Source: Pseudomonas sp. TH41 (GTDB lineage: Bacteria; Pseudomonadota; Gammaproteobacteria; Pseudomonadales; Pseudomonadaceae). Taken from it: 64,000 nt of DNA. Below, piece after piece: positions 60,722 through 64,000 of the stretch; positions within the stretch are counted from its first letter, which is position 1, and every line of letters begins with the position of its first letter. Both the position numbers and the translations under genes were made by a program. The notes below the pieces were generated by a model. The model did not search any database. It worked only from the letters and a program-made list of their open reading frames with translations, and was not told the DNA's origin. The stretch spans positions 62,001-126,000 of the forward strand of contig NZ_JAEKFH010000005.1 of the NCBI RefSeq assembly GCF_016650695.1. The letters are read 5' to 3'.

Positions 60722-61624
60722 ATGCACAAAACAGGAATGACCGAGCTGGAAGTGGTTCTGGCCGTTGCGCGCCGCAGCAGTTTTCGTGGCGCGGCACAGG
60801 AATTGGGCATGTCCACCACCGCCGTGAGCAGCGCGGTGGCCGGCCTGGAAGCGCGCCTGAAGGTGCGCCTGTTCAATCGCTCCACGCGCAGCGTTGCCCT
60901 CACCGACATCGGGCAACGCTATGTGGAGCGCATTGCCCCTGCATTGGCGCAGATCAAAAGTGCCGGCGAAGAGGCCAGCGTCGGCCCCGACGAACCCAGC
61001 GGCACACTGCGCATCAATGCACCGCATGGCGCGGCCTACCTGCTGCTGGAGCCGCTGTTCAAGCAGTACGCTCAGCGCTATCCCGAGGTGCGCATCGACA
61101 TCGTCAGCGAATCAAGCATGGTCGACATCGTCGCCGGGGGCTTCGACGCCGGGATTCGCCTGGCAGAGTCCGTACCGCAAGACATGATTGCCGTGGCGCT
61201 GTCAGGTGACATCCAGATGCTCGTGGTGGCAACGCCCGAGTATCTCGAACGCCATGGCGTGCCCGAGCACCCGCGAGACCTGCTCAGCCACCAGAGCATC
61301 GGCATGCGCATGGCCCACGGTGGCCTCTACCATTGGGAACTGGAGCGCGACGGCCAGAAGTTGCAGATGGATCTGCCGGTGCGCTTCGCATTCAATGAGT
61401 TGCCGGCCATCAAACAGGCCGTGTTGTTGGGCCTTGGCATCGGTTTCATTTCCGAGTGGTTCATCCAGGAAGAACTGGCAAGCGGCGCCCTGGTGCCGGT
61501 GCTGATGCCGTGGTGCCCGTCGTTTGGCGGGTTGAGGCTTTATTACTCGGGTCATCGCTTCGTGCCGGCGCGATTGCGCGCACTGATTGATCTGGTGCAC
61601 GAGTTGCGGCCCAATCTGGTTTGA
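60722..61624 (+). CDS. LysR-family transcriptional regulator
   Basis: 300 residues from the ATG at 60722. The N-terminal helix-turn-helix (LEVVLAVARRSSFRGAAQELGMSTTAVSSAVAGLEARLKVRLFNRSTRSVALT) is followed by a linker and a periplasmic-binding-protein-like effector domain from about residue 90 (GTLRINAPHGAAYLLLEPLF). It belongs to the CrgA/DsdC-like branch by eye. It is divergent from the aldehyde dehydrogenase, its probable target. Confidence 0.92.
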   Translation: MHKTGMTELEVVLAVARRSSFRGAAQELGMSTTAVSSAVAGLEARLKVRLFNRSTRSVALTDIGQRYVERIAPALAQIKSAGEEASVGPDEPSGTLRINAPHGAAYLLLEPLFKQYAQRYPEVRIDIVSESSMVDIVAGGFDAGIRLAESVPQDMIAVALSGDIQMLVVATPEYLERHGVPEHPRDLLSHQSIGMRMAHGGLYHWELERDGQKLQMDLPVRFAFNELPAIKQAVLLGLGIGFISEWFIQEELASGALVPVLMPWCPSFGGLRLYYSGHRFVPARLRALIDLVHELRPNLV

Positions 61625-61721
61625 TTCGGGCGACGAGTCGGCACCGGATGGCGCTTAACCGCAATCGAATATCGTGACTGTCTTTTCGGTCATGGCAAAA
61701 AGGCAAAAAGGGGGACAAGGC

Positions 61722-61746
61722 AAAAAGGGGGACAGATTTATTTTCT
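61722..61746 (+). repeat. GGGGGACAGATTTATTTTC element, copy A
   Basis: AAAAAGGGGGACAGATTTAT plus TTTCT, the same 25 bases as copy B at 62724-62748. It sits exactly where the IS66 transposase remnant stops. A partial copy (CAAAAAGGGGGACAA) lies just upstream at 61704-61718. Confidence 0.8.
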
Positions 61747-61748
61747 GC

Positions 61749-61979
61749 ACTCGCGCGCTGCGTCGGCAGCCGCATCAGCACATCTTTGAGAGAGGCATAC
61801 GGATCATGCCCATTCATGCGTGCCGACTGGATCAAGCTCATGATCGCAGCTGCCCGCTTGCCGCTGCGTAGTGACCCGGCGAACAACCAGTTCGAGCGTC
61901 CAAGTGCGCACGGCCTTATCTGATTTTCGACTGCGTTGATAATGGGCATAGCGCCGTCCTCGATATTCAGCTCGGGCAA
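61749..61979 (-). pseudogene. IS66-family transposase remnant (C-terminal ~77 residues)
   Basis: A leftward frame contains the IS66 TnpC C-terminal signature: NAVENQIRPCALGRSNWLFAG, then RAAAIMSLIQSARMNGHDPYASLKDVLMRLPTQ. The rest of the transposase is missing. The upstream junction is with the SIR2-like gene and the downstream end is at repeat copy A. Confidence 0.85.
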
Positions 61980-62672
61980 ATTTCAATAAATCCTTCCCCT
62001 CGTTAAATGTAAAAACATCCAAGGCGCCATGAATTTTCAAAAGATATATTCCCCGACAAGGCGGATTCGGAAAGTACATTGCCCCGTTCTCCAACTCATT
62101 CTCAGTTAGAACTTCAGCCTCAATAAATCCAATTTTTTCTCCTTTTTCATTTCGCCTTGGAAGAGTAACTCGTCCGGAGCCAAAACCGGTATATATAGGA
62201 ATAGAAAATTTCTCCGCAATGGACTCAATAATCAGATCGTGATTAAGCGAGAAAACCCAGAGAGGTGAATCCCCTTTGATTAATGAGCAAAAACCTTCAT
62301 ATCGCTGCAACTGACTATCGATCAAATCTTCGTTATTCACCTGCCGAAAATAAAGCAATCTATATACAAGTTCAACCATCCACGAATAGAGACCAGAATA
62401 TTCCTGAAGATAATCTCCATTGCGCTTAGATTGAGCCTCAAGGTAACCTAATATGCTTTCATAATGTAGATTACCCATATTTAGCACGACTAAAAAATCA
62501 TCTACTACAATTTCAGAATAGCCACCACCCTGTGCCCGCCAGCTCTCATTGAGCTGTTTGAATTTATCGGTAGTGAGCCACCCTTAATCTCTTCAGTAAG
62601 TTCCAAAACCAAAGGCATTGAGGCTTCATAGGAAGCGCCTGCGCCTATAAAAAGCCCTATAAGTGGTGCCAT
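61980..62672 (-). pseudogene. SIR2-like protein gene, frameshifted and 3-prime truncated
   Basis: From the ATG at 62672 the frame reads MAPLIGLFIGAGASYEASMP, a SIR2-type NAD-binding GAGAS motif, then runs into a stop after about 57 codons. Shifting frame at a GGG run (62581-62583) restores a long frame: WLTTDKFKQLNESWRAQGGGYSEIVVDDFLVVLNMGN, and later LWVFSLNHDLIIESIAEKFSIPIYTGFGSGR, the NHD region of SIR2-like proteins. The 3-prime end is fused to the IS66 remnant at about 61980. It is clearly more AT-rich than neighbours. SIR2-like genes are common in anti-phage systems. One lost G explains the shift; a sequencing error is possible. Confidence 0.7.
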
Positions 62673-62724
62673 AAAATTTTCCCCAAAATTTAATTCACAT
62701 CATGAAATTAGAGCACTACTGACA

Positions 62725-62771
62725 AAAAGGGGGACAGATTTATTTTCTGAAAATAAATCTGTCCCCCTTTT
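62725..62771. repeat. 47-nt perfect palindrome (repeat copies B and C head to head)
   Basis: Two 23-base arms (AAAAGGGGGACAGATTTATT plus TTC and its exact complement) flank a single T at 62748. The left arm is the element also found at 61722-61746. The right arm abuts the IS1182 remnant. Confidence 0.92.
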
Positions 62772-63106
62772 CCTCTGGAAGTTGGCGATGGTCTTGAAAT
62801 CCGGCATCAAACGCCCGGTCAACCACATCAGCTCGACGTTGCGTTGAGCTTCTCGCTCCAAACGTCGGCTCGACTGGATGCGGTTGAGATAGCCGTAGAT
62901 GTAGATCTTCAGCAAGATCGCGGGATGGCAAGCCGGCCGGCCAGTATCGGTTGGAACGGCACCTTCAAAACCCAGATTGACCAGGTCGAGTTCGTCGACG
63001 AAGACGTCGACTACACGCATCAGATTGGATCGCTGACGTAGTCATCGAGGCTCTTGGGAGGTAAGGAGCCTTGGCCTCGATGTTCACCTTGGATAAAGCG
63101 CTTCAT
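62772..63106 (-). pseudogene. IS1182-family transposase remnant (N-terminal ~110 residues, frameshifted)
   Basis: The ATG at 63106 starts MKRFIQGEHRGQGSLPPKSLDDYVSD and hits a stop. A one-base shift near 63030 continues into VVDVFVDELDLVNLGFEGAVP, ILLKIYIYGYLNRIQSSRRLEREAQRNVELMWLTGRL and PDFKTIANF, the N-terminal domain of IS1182-type DDE transposases. The catalytic core is missing and the break is at the palindrome. Confidence 0.85.
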
Positions 63107-63326
63107 GGGCGATCCTTGCGATGAAATCCTCAGAAATCAGAGCAAGGGTTCGCGGAGGCGTTTTTACACACTCTCGGCCAGAAGCGGTCACTGGGATGCG
63201 CCTGGAAAACGAGTTGATTCAATGGGCATCAGAAATGACTGTGTGTGCCGACACGATGGCTGATATCTTTCCCGCGCACCAAATCGCGTCCAATCGACGC
63301 AGATCCCATCAAGGAAGATACAAACA

Positions 63327-63704
63327 ATGAAAATATCATTCATCGCTTCGCTAGGAATTTTATCGCTAATTCAAACATCACTATCCTTCGCGGATAATGT
63401 TAATGGAAAAAATCTCTATTTACAGCGATGCACCATGTGCCACGGAATAGAACTCAAAGCAACAGGACCATTGGCTAATAAAAGCAATCCTCCTACACCT
63501 GACCTAACAACATCCGCTTTCAAAAAACGATTAAATGATTATCCGGGCGTGATTGTATCATCGATAATACTTCGTCCAAATGGAGACTTGATTCCAAAAA
63601 CTTTGCGAGAGAATGGTGTAAAGCTATCGCCGTACTCATGGGGGATTAAAGATCTGCGCGATTTAAATCAATACATGGTTGGTGTGATTTCAAAAAATAG
63701 ATGA
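63327..63704 (+). CDS. Small c-type cytochrome
   Basis: 125 residues. The signal peptide MKISFIASLGILSLIQTSLS is cleaved near SFA, then one haem attachment site CTMCHG with the axial histidine. The rest (KKRLNDYPGVIVSSIILRPNGDLIPKTLRENGVKLSPYSWGIKDLRDLNQYMVGVI) resembles class I cytochrome c, but the distal methionine is not obvious. Clearly more AT-rich than the GC-rich genes elsewhere, suggesting transfer with the adjacent insertion debris. No redox partner is visible in the window. Confidence 0.8.
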   Translation: MKISFIASLGILSLIQTSLSFADNVNGKNLYLQRCTMCHGIELKATGPLANKSNPPTPDLTTSAFKKRLNDYPGVIVSSIILRPNGDLIPKTLRENGVKLSPYSWGIKDLRDLNQYMVGVISKNR

Positions 63705-64000
63705 TTTTTGAGATGAGAGGTAGGCCCAGAAATCTAAAAGCCATTTCAGGTTTGAGGGCTTGTGGGATAATGCCGGTGAGCCAGTCGACCTCTCGCGGGC
63801 ACATCGCTAATGAACAATCTCGGATTAATACAAGCTCGGGCGGCTCTTCGCATCCAGCAGCAGTCGGCTGCGGTCGTGACAGGCAAATAACGGCCAAGAG
63901 CGGTCACTCACAAATGATCAATGTCGGTCATTTAGTTTTATCTACGTAACCTGTGGCACACCTGGCTTCGCAACGAAACTTGATCGAGAGAACGACACCG
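63705..64000. other. Window end, no gene seen
   Basis: 296 bases. A rightward frame at 63701-63949 has no ribosome site or recognisable features, and the sequence shifts back to a GC-rich composition. Confidence 0.4.

Noticed and set aside
63121..63330. 69-codon rightward frame before the cytochrome gene
   Set aside because: No ribosome site; lies in rearranged sequence next to the IS1182 remnant.

Overview
The window reads as accessory chromosome from a fluorescent-group-like Pseudomonas. The evidence is GC-rich coding sequence, Pseudomonas-type REP inverted repeats (two families, five loci), an OprD-family porin, creatininase and creatinase closely resembling the Pseudomonas proteins as I recall them, and many catabolic operons each beside a dedicated regulator. 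No tRNA, rRNA or CRISPR array was seen.

Region 1 (1-22.8 kb) is a divergent biotin-dependent catabolic island. Leftward from 12.07 kb: a free-standing biotinyl-domain protein, a GntR/FCD regulator, an acyl-CoA ligase, a PccB-type carboxyltransferase, an MFS transporter, a YeiH-type membrane protein, and the envelope module DUF1302-DUF1329-Ycf48-like-RND (the last runs off the window). Rightward from 12.27 kb, tightly packed: AccB-like carrier, biotin carboxylase, two divergent pyruvate-carboxylase-type TIM-barrel subunits whose metal-site residues are altered, a DUF35 zinc protein, a second acyl-CoA ligase, a cysteine-less thiolase-like protein, a zinc alcohol dehydrogenase and a second PccB-type carboxyltransferase. 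Near-identical TTGTNGACAA palindromes lie in the divergent promoter and before the first ligase. I infer a GntR-controlled pathway that oxidises an alcohol to a ketone, carboxylates it, activates the product with CoA and cleaves it. The substrate is unknown. This is the best candidate for an undescribed system.

Region 2 (22.8-26.2 kb): a quinone-reductase-like flavoprotein converging with, and overlapping, a PAS-GAF-GGDEF-EAL signalling protein.

Region 3 (26.4-38.7 kb): creatinine/creatine use. A polyamine-type ABC importer is divergent from creatininase (crnA); then come an APC permease, a GlxA-type AraC regulator, an MHS-family symporter, creatinase and a second GlxA-type regulator. A shared 27-bp motif lies upstream of both creatininase/importer and creatinase.

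Region 4 (38.8-48.8 kb): a complete 3-(3-hydroxyphenyl)propionate meta-cleavage cluster, mhpR-mhpABCDFE-mhpT, followed by an OprD-family porin.

Region 5 (48.8-61.6 kb): a DHA2 efflux pump, a 27-residue membrane peptide, two small lipoproteins, a GNAT/FemAB-like protein paired with a GT61 glycosyltransferase, then an enoyl-CoA hydratase/FAH-family/BASS transporter/AraC group, and a divergent aldehyde dehydrogenase-LysR pair.

Region 6 (61.6-64 kb): insertion debris. It holds IS66 and IS1182 transposase remnants, a frameshifted SIR2-like gene, copies of a GGGGGACAGATTTATTTTC element including a 47-nt perfect palindrome, and an AT-rich c-type cytochrome gene.
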